From VXNJ01 sp009840625 (lineage in GTDB: Bacteria > Chloroflexota > UBA11872 > VXNJ01): 64,000 nt of DNA. The stretch covers positions 1 to 64,000 of the forward strand of contig OZ242304.1 of assembly GCA_965207915.1 (NCBI GenBank), written 5' to 3'. A program made the translations under genes and the position numbers. The stretch's first letter is position 1. Every line of letters begins with the position of its first letter. Shown one piece after another: positions 9,482 through 18,846 of the stretch. The notes beneath the pieces were generated by a model, which worked only from the letters and a program-made list of their open reading frames with translations, had not been told where the DNA came from and made no database searches.

Positions 9482-9578
9482 GCGCGGATGATCCGATCCA
9501 GTAAGGCGAGGGGTTTTTGGGTGGGGTAGCCGAGTCGTTCCTTCGCACCGCGTGCAAGGACACCCACTGATCAACGTC
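9482..9578 (-). pseudogene. DNA methyltransferase fragment between IS630 and IS21
   Basis: The minus strand here encodes KERLGYPTQKPLALLDRIIRAS, the conserved stretch just before the DPFCGCGT (FxGxG-type) motif of N4/N6-adenine methyltransferases. It is the continuation of the gene that starts at 12862 and is interrupted by the IS21 element. The upstream join at the IS21 target site reads in a different frame, so a second frameshift lies near 9555. The sequence stops at the IS630 end, and the SAM-binding motif is not found on its other side. Confidence 0.75.
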
Positions 9579-9654
9579 AATTACTCTGTCCGGTTTTGCG
9601 ACAACCAATTTGGCCGATTTATTGATATGACCTTCTGGTACTGGAGGTGCCAGA

Positions 9655-11145
9655 TTGGTCACGGATCAACAAGTCGCATTACTAAGGACACAGATCATGC
9701 AAGGCAAGCCCCTGGCCACCGCCGCGGCGGTGGCGGGCATGAGCGAGCGCAGCGGTCGACGCTGGCGCAAAGGCAAGCTCCCATCCGGGAAGAAGCAACG
9801 AAGACGGCACTGGCGCACCCGTCCGGATCCGTTCGCCGGAGTCTGGGACGAGCAGATCGTCCCGCTGCTGGCGGCCGACCGGGACGGGGTGCTGGCGGCC
9901 AACACGATCCTGGAGTGGCTCAATCGCCGCCATCCGGGCCGGTTCTCCACTTCGCAGCTGCGCACCCTGCAGCGCCGGATCCGGCACTGGCGGGCGCTTG
10001 AAGGTCCCGACCGGGAGGTCTTCTTCCCGCAGGTGCATCCACCCGGCCGCGAGGCGCAGGTGGACTTCACCAGCGCCACGAAGCTGCGGGTAACGATCGC
10101 CGGCGAACCGTTTAACCACCTCCTCTTCGAGTTCGTGCTCTCCTACTCGGGATGGCGCTACGTGGCCATCGCCCGCAGCGAGACCTTCCTGGCGTTTAAG
10201 CAGGGCCTGCAGGGAGCGCTCTGGGAGCTGGGCGGCTGTCCGGCGGTCGTCAGATCCGACAACCTCTCGGCGGTCACCCACGAACTGAGGAAGACTGGCG
10301 GGAGGGCCCTGAACTGGCCCTACCGGCAATTGCTGGACCACTACGGACTAAAGTCCACCCGCACCAACCGCCGCTCGGCGCACGAGAACGGGGTCGTCGA
10401 GCAGGCCCACCGCCGCATCAAGGAGGCCATCGCCCAGGAACTGGTCCTGCGCGGGGGCCGCGATTTTGCGTCCCGCGACGATTACTCCGGCTTTGTCGGG
10501 GAAGTCGTCAAGCGCCGGAACTCTCTTGCGGAGCCGAAGTCAGAGATTGAGCGCTCGAGGCTTCGGCCCCTGCCGGCGGCTCAGGTTCCCGATTACCTCA
10601 GTTACCGGGCAGCGGTGAGCAAGTGGAGCACCATCAGGGTCTCCAACCGCACCTACACGGTACCACCGCGCCTGATCGGTCGGAAGGTGGAGGCCCGCCT
10701 CTACGCCGACCACCTGGACGTGCACTACAAAGGCAGGTTCGTCGAGCGCATCCAGCGCGCCACCGGTTCGCAGCGGGCGCGCGTCAATTACCGCCACGTG
10801 ATCGGATCGCTGGTGCGAAAGCCCGGCGCTTTTGCCCGCTACCGCTGGCGCGATCAGCTCTTCCCCACCCTTACCTTCCGCCGCGCCTACGACGCGCTCT
10901 GCAATTGGCGCGGCCGGCACAGCGCCGACGTCAATTACCTGCGCATCCTGCAACTGGCCGCGACAACTATGGAGTCCGACGTCGAGCGGGCGCTCGGCCG
11001 GCTGCTTGCGGAGGACCGGCGTTTTGACTGCCAGGACGTGCGCGAGCTGGTCGCCCCGCGGCCTCCGTCCATACCGGAACTGGCCAGATTGCGGGCGCCC
11101 GACCTGGGCGTCTACGACCGCCTGTTGACCGGAACCCGGCGTTGA
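9655..11145 (+). CDS. istA: IS21-family transposase IstA
   Basis: A 496-residue protein. The N-terminus is a helix-turn-helix (KPLATAAAVAGMSERSGRRW). An rve-type DDE integrase core follows, with the acidic residues in QVDFTSA (near residue 136), VRSDNLSA (near 201) and ENGVVEQAHRR (near 249), and a C-terminal Mu-like beta-barrel region after about residue 330. It catalyses strand transfer with the IstB helper. GTG start at 9655. The length is normal for IstA and no damage is visible. Confidence 0.93.
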   Translation: MVTDQQVALLRTQIMQGKPLATAAAVAGMSERSGRRWRKGKLPSGKKQRRRHWRTRPDPFAGVWDEQIVPLLAADRDGVLAANTILEWLNRRHPGRFSTSQLRTLQRRIRHWRALEGPDREVFFPQVHPPGREAQVDFTSATKLRVTIAGEPFNHLLFEFVLSYSGWRYVAIARSETFLAFKQGLQGALWELGGCPAVVRSDNLSAVTHELRKTGGRALNWPYRQLLDHYGLKSTRTNRRSAHENGVVEQAHRRIKEAIAQELVLRGGRDFASRDDYSGFVGEVVKRRNSLAEPKSEIERSRLRPLPAAQVPDYLSYRAAVSKWSTIRVSNRTYTVPPRLIGRKVEARLYADHLDVHYKGRFVERIQRATGSQRARVNYRHVIGSLVRKPGAFARYRWRDQLFPTLTFRRAYDALCNWRGRHSADVNYLRILQLAATTMESDVERALGRLLAEDRRFDCQDVRELVAPRPPSIPELARLRAPDLGVYDRLLTGTRR

Positions 11146-11918
11146 GCGCGCCGCAGGTGATCGCCGGAGAGATGAAGCTGATGTGCAAGGAGCTGCGGCT
11201 GCCAACCATCGGCGAAGAGGCGGTGGACCGGTTCGTCGACGCCGGCCAGGTTAACGCCCTGCCCACCCTGCTCGGCGTCTTCCGGCAGGAGATGGAAGAC
11301 CGGCGCCAGCGGCGGGTGGACCGGCTGCGCAAGTCCTCGAAATTGCCGCCCGGCAAGATCTGGGACAACTTCGATCAGGCGAAACTCCCGCCGCAGCTTA
11401 GCGCCCAGCTGCAGGACCTTGCCGAGGGCGACTTCCTGGATCGAGCCGTCAACGTGCTGGCGTTTGGTCTGCCCGGAACCGGCAAGACCCATGCCTTGTG
11501 CGCGATCGGGCACAGATTGGTCGAGCAGGGAAGATCGGTGCTCTTTGCGCCAGCCTACCGCCTGGTGCAGGAACTGCTGGCGGCCAAGCGCGACCTGGAA
11601 CTGCCCCGGCTGCTGCGCAAGCTCGACTTCATCGATCTGATCGTCATCGACGACCTGGGCTACCTGCCGCAGGGGACCGAGGAGGCCGACGTGCTGTTTA
11701 CGCTGATCGCCGAACGCTACGAGCGGCGCTCCATCGGCATCACCTCGAACCTGGTCTTCTCCGAATGGGGCAAGATCTTCCCCAACCCGATGGCCACCGC
11801 GGCGGCGGCGGACCGCATCGTCCATCACGCCGTGGTACTCGAATTTGACGTGCCCAGTTACCGGACCGGGTCCCAGAAGGAGGAAAAGGAACCGGAAAAA
11901 CCCGGCCAAAATAATTGA
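11142..11918 (+). CDS. istB: IS21-family helper ATPase IstB
   Basis: A 258-residue AAA+ ATPase of the DnaC/IstB group. Walker A is GLPGTGKT, Walker B is LIVIDDLGYL, and the sensor region ITSNLVFSEWGKIF is typical of IstB. It directs IstA to target DNA. It starts at a TTG whose last bases overlap the istA TGA (TTGA), the usual translational coupling in IS21 elements. The tail is Lys/Glu-rich. It appears intact. Confidence 0.93.
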   Translation: MSAPQVIAGEMKLMCKELRLPTIGEEAVDRFVDAGQVNALPTLLGVFRQEMEDRRQRRVDRLRKSSKLPPGKIWDNFDQAKLPPQLSAQLQDLAEGDFLDRAVNVLAFGLPGTGKTHALCAIGHRLVEQGRSVLFAPAYRLVQELLAAKRDLELPRLLRKLDFIDLIVIDDLGYLPQGTEEADVLFTLIAERYERRSIGITSNLVFSEWGKIFPNPMATAAAADRIVHHAVVLEFDVPSYRTGSQKEEKEPEKPGQNN

Positions 11919-11938
11919 CGCATACCCGGCCAGAGTAA

Positions 11939-12862
11939 ACGTCGTTCTTCACACCCACATCGTCCCAAAGATCAGTCAGCGATGTTCCTTGCGAAATCGA
12001 GATCGGGCGAATGACCGTGGGCCAGCCGCCAACTTTTTCGGGCCAGTGGAGTAGTTCCGCCGTATCAAGAGCGTCGAGACGGGCGTGTGCCCCCATCTTT
12101 GTGTATCCCGGGATCAATTGCTCCTCAATCCAAGCTCCCAAGCGGCCGGTTCGCGGCGGGCTCCAGTGGCGACCCTTGGTGCCTGGGTCAAACCCTCGCC
12201 AAGGCAGGCCTGATTCTCCGGTCCGAGTTTCTGGCGCGAGCAAATTGTCAGATTTGCTCGCGCCAAACACGGGATGCTGGATGCTATAGGCGACTCGCTG
12301 AGCACCAGTAAGCGGTCTACGGACCCTGGCGGGGTAATACGCTTCTCCATAAAACAACAGCCGGTTCTGCACTCGCCCCGGAGCCTTGACGGCATCGTTC
12401 TTCTCCCCAGCTTGTCGCACCCACGAAATGTCGCTGCGAAACGCCTTCCGTCCGAAGATCGCGTCCATGACGAGCTTCAGGTAATGGCTCATCGTCTGAT
12501 CACTGTGCAAGTAAATGCTTCCGGTTGGCTTTAGCAACCGCCGCATTTCGAGCAATCGTACCGCCATGTACGCCAAATAGGACTTGTCGCTTCGGAGTCA
12601 TTGCCGCCATGATTACCCGCCAGAGGGAAGAGTGGCGGTCTTCGAACAAGTTGATCAACTCGGCATCAATGTCGGACAAAGACCAAGTGTCTTTGAACGC
12701 TGCTCCGGCAGCCTTGCTTCCGATGGGGGCGGCGTAATCGGCCCTGGAATTGAACGGCGGGTCCAGATAAATCAGATCAACAGAATCTGAATTCATGCCC
12801 CACATGATCGGCAGATTGTCGCCGGTAAAGATGGTGCGGTCGGCACAGCTGGGATCGGCCAT
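11939..12862 (-). pseudogene. Site-specific DNA methyltransferase, 5' part, frameshifted and IS-interrupted
   Basis: The first 90 or so codons from ATG 12862 include the catalytic motif IV, LIYLDPPFNS, and the stretch ADYAAPIGSKAAGAAFKDTW. Near 12580-12600 the frame shifts; the second frame reads SYLAYMAVRLLEMRRLLKPT and GSIYLHSDQTMSHYLKLVMD, classic for beta-type N4/N6 methyltransferases (DPPF before the SAM motif). It runs to the IS21 end at 11939 after SLTDLWDDVGVKND. The remainder lies at 9482-9578. With at least two frameshifts and two IS elements it cannot be functional. No cognate restriction gene is visible. Confidence 0.85.
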
Positions 12863-12928
12863 GCTAACTCGCGATGCTAAACCTTAGTGTGTTAGGCAAG
12901 TATATAATCCCCATTCAATTACCTGAGC

Positions 12929-13835
12929 ATGGGGACGGTGCTCAACCTGGGCGGATTTTCCGGCGACTTCAGGTACAAGATCCTCAAGCCGATGTTCGTC
13001 AACTTCCTGATGGCCGCCAACGTTTTCGACATGCCGGCGGCGCTCTTCTCGCGATACCTTGAACTCTTCGACATCGAGTCGGCCGCGCCGATGCAGACGT
13101 GGGACGGAGGGGCGCGGCGAATCTATGAAAACATCGCGGCCGGGTTTCCCGACAAGATTTACCTGAACCGGGGAGTCCGCAAGGTCTACCGCTACCGGAC
13201 CGGCGTGGTCGTCGAAGACGAGGCCGGTGTCCGCGAAAAGTTCGATGACGTTGTTCTTGCGTGCAACGCAAATCAGGCACTCATGGCCCTGGATCTGCCC
13301 ACTTTGCTGGAGCGTTTCATCCTCTCCTCAATCCGCTACGAGAGCGAGCCCCACAATCACGCGATAGTCCATTCGGAATCCTCGGTCCTGCCGCAAAGCC
13401 CGGCCGAGGCGCTGACCGCACGCAGCAATCACATCGAGCAATACGGCGCGCGACCCGACAACTACGAGATCACCTACATCATGCATAACCAGCAGCCGTG
13501 GGTGGGTGCCTCCGATCGGCCTTGCCTGGTAACCTACAACCCGATCAGTCCGATAGACGAAGAAAAAGTGATCGCCAGGCGCTGGTTCCAGCACGTCGTC
13601 CACGACGTTCGCCACATGGTGCTGCTGGTTCCGCTGTTTCGCTTCATCCAGGGGCGGCGACGTACCTGGCACTGTGGCGCCCCCCTGGTAAACAGCCAGG
13701 AAACCCTGCCTGGTTACCGGACTGGCGGCGGCCAGGCAACTCGGCGCCGATTACCCGTTCGCGGATTCGGAAGCCCGGGCTTGGTTCAATCACTACGGGA
13801 GTCTGTTGTACGGGCGGGGATTCCACAGGGCCTAG
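12929..13835 (+). pseudogene. FAD-dependent amine-oxidase-like oxidoreductase, 5' truncated and frameshifted
   Basis: The encoded sequence (GGFSGDFRYKILKPMF, TWDGGARRIYENIAAGFPDK, VVLACNANQAL) matches the substrate-domain half of NAD/FAD-binding amine-oxidase-like proteins. The N-terminal Rossmann GxGxxG domain is missing: an in-frame TAA at 12905 precedes the fragment and the methyltransferase lies beyond. Near 13705-13712 one extra C shifts the frame; the correct C-terminus continues in another frame as LVTGLAAARQLGADYPF and GSLLYGRGFHRA, ending at a TAG at 13833-13835. Both defects mark it as dead. Confidence 0.75.
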
Positions 13836-13920
13836 AACCGAAAACCCGCCCCAACAACGCCGTCGATTGCGACCACCGGCCGCCGGTAGGCCAGCGGATA
13901 CCAACATAAAATCACCAGCC

Positions 13921-16392
13921 ATGAACCAACCGCTGGTCATATTTAGCCGACTGGTGACAGCCCGACCCTGGCTGACTGTCGCCGCGTTGGCTCTGATCAC
14001 CTTCGCCCTTTTGGTCGGCGCGGGGCTGCGCGAACCTCCACCCACCACCGAAGAGACCCTTCCCGAGGGCGCGGTAAGGGAAACCCTCGCCGAGATCGAC
14101 GAGATCTTCGGCGATTCGGGCGAATCGAATGTGGTGACGCTGCTCTTCCGCGGCGAAGCGCTGACGCCGGCCGGCCTGACCCAGATGGCCGACCTGATCG
14201 ACGCGATCACCGCCAACCCCCAAGTCGCGGACCTTCTGGTGCCCGACAACCCGGTCGTTGCGCCGCATCTGCTGGTGCAAGCTGCGCTTCAATTGCCCGA
14301 CCCGGTCGGGATCACGCAGGCCGAAATTGATTCGACCGGCGGCATTCCGCCAATCGCGGCCGCGCTTAACGCCCTGACGGGGAATGATGCGGACGGGGAT
14401 CCAGTAACCATCGCCACCCTCAGGCTCGCAAGCTCGGATTTCGATCTGGCCGCCGAAGCCGAACGCTTGATCAACGAGTTCGCGGCCGCCAGCGAAGGGC
14501 CACTTGAGGCAAGTTCGATCTCGCCGATCGTGATCGAGGACGAATACCAAGAGGCGACCGAGGTCGGAATGCTGCCGGTCACCGGCCTGGCGCTGCTCGT
14601 GATCGTCGTCCTGCTCGCAGTTTTCCTGCGCACCCCGGCCGACGTATTGCTGACACTGGCCGGTCTGGTGATGGCGATCCTCTGGATTACCGGCGTGGAA
14701 GGGTTGCTCGGACCTAGCGGGCTGGGCTTGATCGGGCCGCCGAACTCGCTGACGACCATGGTGCCGATCATCATCATCGGCCTCACGGTCGACTATGCGA
14801 TCCAGATCGTCACTCACTACCGTGAGCAACGCGTCGAGGGTTTGCCGGTAACTGATTCGGTTCGGACCGGATTGCGGATCGTGACCGTCCCGCTTACCCT
14901 GGCGGCCGTTACGACGATGGTCAGCTTGTTCGCTAGCCTCTTTTCCCCGATCGGAATCGTGGGGGACTTCGGCGTAGTAGCCGGCCTCGGCGTGGGACTG
15001 AGCCTGATCGTCATGCTGACCCTGTTGCCGAGCGGTCGTTTCATCATCGACCGACGCCGCGAAGCGCGCCAAACCCTGCGTGAGCCGAGACCGGTCTCCC
15101 AAGCTCTGCCTGGAATTGAAGGGGCGGCCGGATTGCTCGGGCGAAGCGTGACCAGCCGTCCGGCACCGTACATAGTGGGCGTGCTGGCGGTCACCGTCGC
15201 GCTTGGATTCGCCGCAACCGACATCGAGTCCGAATTCAGCATCCGGGACATCCTTCCGCGCGGCGGCCAGGTTCTCGAAGACATGGACACGCTGGACGAG
15301 GCGGTCGGCGGCGCGACCGAATTGACATCAATCCTGATTAAGGCCGAGGCCACCGAAACGCGCACCCTGCTCAATCTCCGAGATTTGGAAGCCGCGTTTT
15401 CAAACGCGTCGGTTCGTCCGGCAGCCGCCGCCGGACCCATCCTGGGTACCTACGAAAAGGTAGTGCGTGACTGGGTCACCGCAAGCGGGGAGCCCGGCGA
15501 CAAATTCGACTCCGACCTGGCTGCCCTGTACGACCAGGCAGCCGCCGGCGTTGAAGTTGACCGAAGCCTGATGCAGGAAGTCCTGGACCGGATCGGGCAA
15601 AACGACCCGGCCCTTGACCGGATGCTGGTCAACGATCCTGCCGGGATCGATTCGATCCTGGTGCAGTTTCCTGTCTACAACAACGAACCCTCACAGACCG
15701 CCGCGCTGCAGGAGGAAATCGAGGCCCTGTGGTTCGGAGACGACGAGAACGTCACGGCAACGTCGGACAGCATCGTCTCGATCACCGTCACCGATTCGAT
15801 CACCCGGCGCCAGACCGAGTCGATCAGCGCGACGGTTGCGGTCGCGCTGACGGTGCTGGCGGTCTTCTTCTGGGTAACGATCCGGCAGCCGATGCTCTCG
15901 ATCGTGGCCGTTGGCCCGATCGTGCTGGCCCTTATCTGCGTACTGGGAACCATGGCCCTCATCGGGATCCCTTATACGCTGATCACCTCGATAATCACGG
16001 CCCTGTCGATCGGGATCGGAGTCGATTACACGATTCACGTGATCCACCGCTATCGCGAGGAGTTCGCCAAGCACCGCAACCCCGAAACCGCCGCGGTCCG
16101 GACGCTTTCCATAACCGGGTCCGCGCTGCTTGGTTCCGGTCTGACCACCGCGCTGGGTCTGGGCATGCTGGTGCTCGCGCCGCTGGTGGCATCGCAGCAG
16201 TTTGGCTTCACCGCGGCAATCACGATCTTTTACTCGCTCCTGTTTTCGATCCTGGTGGTGCCGCCGGCGATGACGGTCTGGGGCGCCTACCAGAACATGC
16301 GGCTCCGATCGATGGTTGAGCGCATGTGGGACGATCTCGACGTCGCGATCGAGGAAACGCACCGCCGCTTGGAGGGACAGGGGCAGAACTGA
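13921..16392 (+). CDS. MMPL/RND-superfamily exporter (HAE3-like)
   Basis: An 823-residue membrane protein with the duplicated RND plan: one helix near residues 17-35, a periplasmic loop (about 40-215), five or six helices with the motif IIIIGLTVDYAIQIVTHYRE, then a repeat of the pattern with VTVALGFAATDIESEFSIRD, a second loop and a second helix bundle containing SIGIGVDYTIHVIHRYREE. The conserved Asp in each GxxVDY motif lies in the proton pathway. Such proteins export lipids or hydrophobic compounds; the substrate is unknown. The ATG at 13921 is chosen because it precedes the first helix directly; the longer open frame upstream is the shifted oxidoreductase remnant. Confidence 0.85.
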   Translation: MNQPLVIFSRLVTARPWLTVAALALITFALLVGAGLREPPPTTEETLPEGAVRETLAEIDEIFGDSGESNVVTLLFRGEALTPAGLTQMADLIDAITANPQVADLLVPDNPVVAPHLLVQAALQLPDPVGITQAEIDSTGGIPPIAAALNALTGNDADGDPVTIATLRLASSDFDLAAEAERLINEFAAASEGPLEASSISPIVIEDEYQEATEVGMLPVTGLALLVIVVLLAVFLRTPADVLLTLAGLVMAILWITGVEGLLGPSGLGLIGPPNSLTTMVPIIIIGLTVDYAIQIVTHYREQRVEGLPVTDSVRTGLRIVTVPLTLAAVTTMVSLFASLFSPIGIVGDFGVVAGLGVGLSLIVMLTLLPSGRFIIDRRREARQTLREPRPVSQALPGIEGAAGLLGRSVTSRPAPYIVGVLAVTVALGFAATDIESEFSIRDILPRGGQVLEDMDTLDEAVGGATELTSILIKAEATETRTLLNLRDLEAAFSNASVRPAAAAGPILGTYEKVVRDWVTASGEPGDKFDSDLAALYDQAAAGVEVDRSLMQEVLDRIGQNDPALDRMLVNDPAGIDSILVQFPVYNNEPSQTAALQEEIEALWFGDDENVTATSDSIVSITVTDSITRRQTESISATVAVALTVLAVFFWVTIRQPMLSIVAVGPIVLALICVLGTMALIGIPYTLITSIITALSIGIGVDYTIHVIHRYREEFAKHRNPETAAVRTLSITGSALLGSGLTTALGLGMLVLAPLVASQQFGFTAAITIFYSLLFSILVVPPAMTVWGAYQNMRLRSMVERMWDDLDVAIEETHRRLEGQGQN

Positions 16393-16398
16393 GCCGGG

Positions 16399-16416
16399 CC
16401 GGGCGGCGCAGCCCGG
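16399..16416. terminator. GC hairpin between convergent exporter and P450 genes
   Basis: CCGGGC at 16399-16404 pairs with GCCCGG at 16411-16416 around GGCGCA, and two more G-C pairs form below a bulge. It lies 7 bases after the exporter stop and ahead of the converging P450 stop. There is no U-tract, so it is only terminator-like. Confidence 0.3.
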
Positions 16417-16498
16417 GCCTCGTTGGTGTCGGTGTCCGTTCGGTTTGCTCCTCCGGATCGGAACGGAATATCCGGAAGGACTCGGTGTTGCGGGCAGC

Positions 16499-18526
16499 TT
16501 AAGCGGGAATCTCCCGCCGGCGCGTCGCGATCCGGTACTTGAGTTTCTTGCTTACCGACTGTGAGGGGAACGGATTGATTCGAAACTTGAAATCGGGGGG
16601 CCAAACTTCGATCTTGAAGTAGTGCGCGATCATCAGCAGGTTGACTGCCAACAGCATTTCCATCATGTGCGACCCCATGCACGAGTGTGATCCCAGCCCG
16701 TAAGGCGCGTAGCCGGGGCCGCGATGCTCGTTGCGGGGAGCCTGGTAGCGATCGATGTCGAATTTGAACGGGTCGGTGAACAACTCTTCCATGTAGTGAC
16801 AGGCGGTTTGGGCGATGTGCAGTCGCGTTCCGGTCGGCAGCGCGAATCCCTCCACGACGCACGGGTTCATAACCGTTCTGACTGACATCGGGACTACCGG
16901 GTACATGCGCAAGACTTCCATGATGAAGCGGTGCGTGACGTCTATCGCTTGTAGGGAGAAGTCGTCGCTGCCCGGATCGCCGCCGCTGAACAATGCGTCG
17001 GCCTCGGCCTCGATCCGGTCGCGCAAATCTGGCTGAGTCACCATGGCGTACACGGCGAAATTCAACTGGTCGCCCAGGTACATGCTGGCGATCAGCGACG
17101 CCGACAGGGCAAAGCTCAGGTTCGTCGCCGGAAGGAACTGCGGATCGCTAGCGTGCAGGCTGAACAAATCGTCGGCAAGGTCGCGCGGGCACCCGGCCCG
17201 CTGGGCGGGCGTATGGACGCTCGTGACCCGTTCAAGCAAATCCGCGAGTGAAGCGAGCTTGCGTTTCATGCCCGGGGTCTTGAGCATGAATTTGGGCAAC
17301 GTTTTCGTTACGTGCGCCTTGAGCGCCTGTTCCTTGAAACTGACCAGGTCGTCGAATATGTCCTGCGAATGCACGCTCAGAAAGTACGCCGATATCTGGG
17401 CGTTGACCAGTTGGCGCATCATGGGCGTTGACGACAGCACGTCGCCCTGCTCCCACTTCGTCATTTCGCCGCGGGTGTGCTGGTAGATGGCGTCGAGTTG
17501 CCCCGCGAGGCGCTTGCGGGAGTAAGCCGGAGCCAGCGACTTGCGCAGCCGGAAGTGGTCGGCCCCGTCAAGGGCTGGCATGATTCCGTGGGCGCCGTAC
17601 ACCTTTTCAAAGGTGGAAAGATAGTCCTGGGAGCGCAGAAAACCACGCGCGTATCGGTTTGCCCACCGGTTGATCGATGGTCCGCCCAAAAACACCAGAG
17701 GCTTGGCAAAGGGTGGCTTGATCTGATAAACCGGACCCAGTTGCCGGGTGAGATCGGCAAATACCGCCGGAATGTTGCCTTTGCGCAGATTCCGGTTGAA
17801 AAGCAACTTGTGCAGCGGGGCGGTAGGAATCGCCTTGGAAAGCGGAGGGCGCTGGAACAAGCCGCCGGTCAGGTTCTGCTCCACCGCTGCGGCAATGGAC
17901 CGGCCGATCAGGTCCATCTTGCAGATCAACTCGATCCGCTCCTCGTTTTCCTCGTCCAATTCGAAGATGAAGCGAAACAGGTCGCAGGTGTTGATCAGAC
18001 AGATGATGACGATGTCGCGCGGCTCGGGGATCTCCCCGTCGAAGATCGCCTTGCTGATCCGGGTCTTGACGTAACCGGTTGCCGAGCCCGGGCCGGCGCC
18101 GGTCGCCGAATCCTCGCGCATGGCGCTTTCGGTCAGCGTCCAAAAATCCCCGGTGTGATGCCGCAGGATTCCCAGTTTGACCAGTCGGTCCAGGGCCCCG
18201 TCGACTATCGGCTCGGCCCGGCGGGCGTACCGCTCGATCCAGAACTGGGCGTTGCGCTGGCCCGGATCGGCCGCGATTGCACCAAGCAAGGGGTCCAGCA
18301 GGGGGTCCCCGGTCGGGCTGTCATCCAGCAGGATGAGCGAGTTCATGTCGGTATCTATCCGACCCGTCATCGACAGTTCGGCCAGCACCGATCCGACGAT
18401 GGCGCAATCCAGATTCCAGCCGGGCACCTGCCGAAAGTAGCCGCTGTCCTCGTTGAGGAGCATCAAGACCAGCTCTTCGGTCAGCGTCAGCGTCTGAATC
18501 TTCACGCCCTCGCTTGTGGCAGTCAT
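16499..18526 (-). CDS. GPP34 domain fused to a cytochrome P450
   Basis: A 675-residue protein with two parts. Residues about 10-215 match the GPP34/GOLPH3 pattern (LTLTEELVLMLLNED, VLAELSMTGRID, DDSPTGDPLLDPLL, LDRLVKLGILRHH), a fold that binds phosphoinositide lipids in eukaryotes. Residues about 230-665 form a P450: ExxR in EVLRMYP and the heme loop YGLGSHSCMG with ligand Cys near residue 616. The I-helix is odd: where most P450s have AGxET it reads ASMYLGDQ, lacking both the acid and the threonine used for O2 activation. ATG 18526 is chosen because the GPP34 domain begins 10 residues later. It lies downstream of msrA on the same strand and converges with the MMPL exporter; a lipid-related role is inference. 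Confidence 0.85.
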   Translation of the reverse strand: MTATSEGVKIQTLTLTEELVLMLLNEDSGYFRQVPGWNLDCAIVGSVLAELSMTGRIDTDMNSLILLDDSPTGDPLLDPLLGAIAADPGQRNAQFWIERYARRAEPIVDGALDRLVKLGILRHHTGDFWTLTESAMREDSATGAGPGSATGYVKTRISKAIFDGEIPEPRDIVIICLINTCDLFRFIFELDEENEERIELICKMDLIGRSIAAAVEQNLTGGLFQRPPLSKAIPTAPLHKLLFNRNLRKGNIPAVFADLTRQLGPVYQIKPPFAKPLVFLGGPSINRWANRYARGFLRSQDYLSTFEKVYGAHGIMPALDGADHFRLRKSLAPAYSRKRLAGQLDAIYQHTRGEMTKWEQGDVLSSTPMMRQLVNAQISAYFLSVHSQDIFDDLVSFKEQALKAHVTKTLPKFMLKTPGMKRKLASLADLLERVTSVHTPAQRAGCPRDLADDLFSLHASDPQFLPATNLSFALSASLIASMYLGDQLNFAVYAMVTQPDLRDRIEAEADALFSGGDPGSDDFSLQAIDVTHRFIMEVLRMYPVVPMSVRTVMNPCVVEGFALPTGTRLHIAQTACHYMEELFTDPFKFDIDRYQAPRNEHRGPGYAPYGLGSHSCMGSHMMEMLLAVNLLMIAHYFKIEVWPPDFKFRINPFPSQSVSKKLKYRIATRRREIPA

Positions 18527-18846
18527 CCGCCTGAACCCCCCGGACATCGCTCCACGCAGTCTAGGGCGTGGGCTGCTCCCTGGCAACCTCGGGCGACGCG
18601 AATCGCGGTGCCGTATGACCGCGCCGGCGAACGGAGACCGCTTCATGTAATCGCCGGAAAAATGCGGTTGGAGCGGCCTACCGGGTCGCATTTGTATGCG
18701 GCCGTGAAGGTTGAGGACTGGGAGCAGGTCAGCCGGGCGGTGAAGGCTCGGATTCGGCTCCGGAACCGCCGCCTTTCCGCTCGCGGTTCAAAGGGTAGCT
18801 ATTTGGGCTGCTCCAAGGAGCGGAACTGCAGGACGCTTTTGACGGT
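18527..18846. other. Intergenic gap between msrA and the P450 gene
   Basis: About 320 bases with no gene I can support on either strand. It presumably holds the P450 promoter, but I see no convincing -35/-10 pair. Confidence 0.5.

Larger units (their letters stand above)
9579..11938 (+). mobile_element. IS21-family insertion sequence, complete
   Basis: About 2360 bp. Inverted repeats at 9581-9616 and 11903-11938 both begin TTACTCTG on their own strand and match at 29 of 36 positions. ACGTC occurs at 9574-9578 and again at 11939-11943, giving a 5-bp target duplication (6 bp, AACGTC, if the end is set one base inward). It carries istA and istB with a 4-base overlap. Removing it together with one ACGTC rejoins the methyltransferase DNA cleanly. 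Confidence 0.92.

Noticed and set aside
9432..9662. A 76-codon minus-strand frame spanning the IS630-IS21 gap
   Set aside because: It crosses both element ends; the conserved methyltransferase motif lies in a different frame of the same bases.
12901..12908. A perfect TATAAT upstream of the FAD oxidoreductase remnant
   Set aside because: No -35 element lies 16-18 bases upstream, and the gene it would drive is truncated; chance in a short AT-rich junction is more likely.
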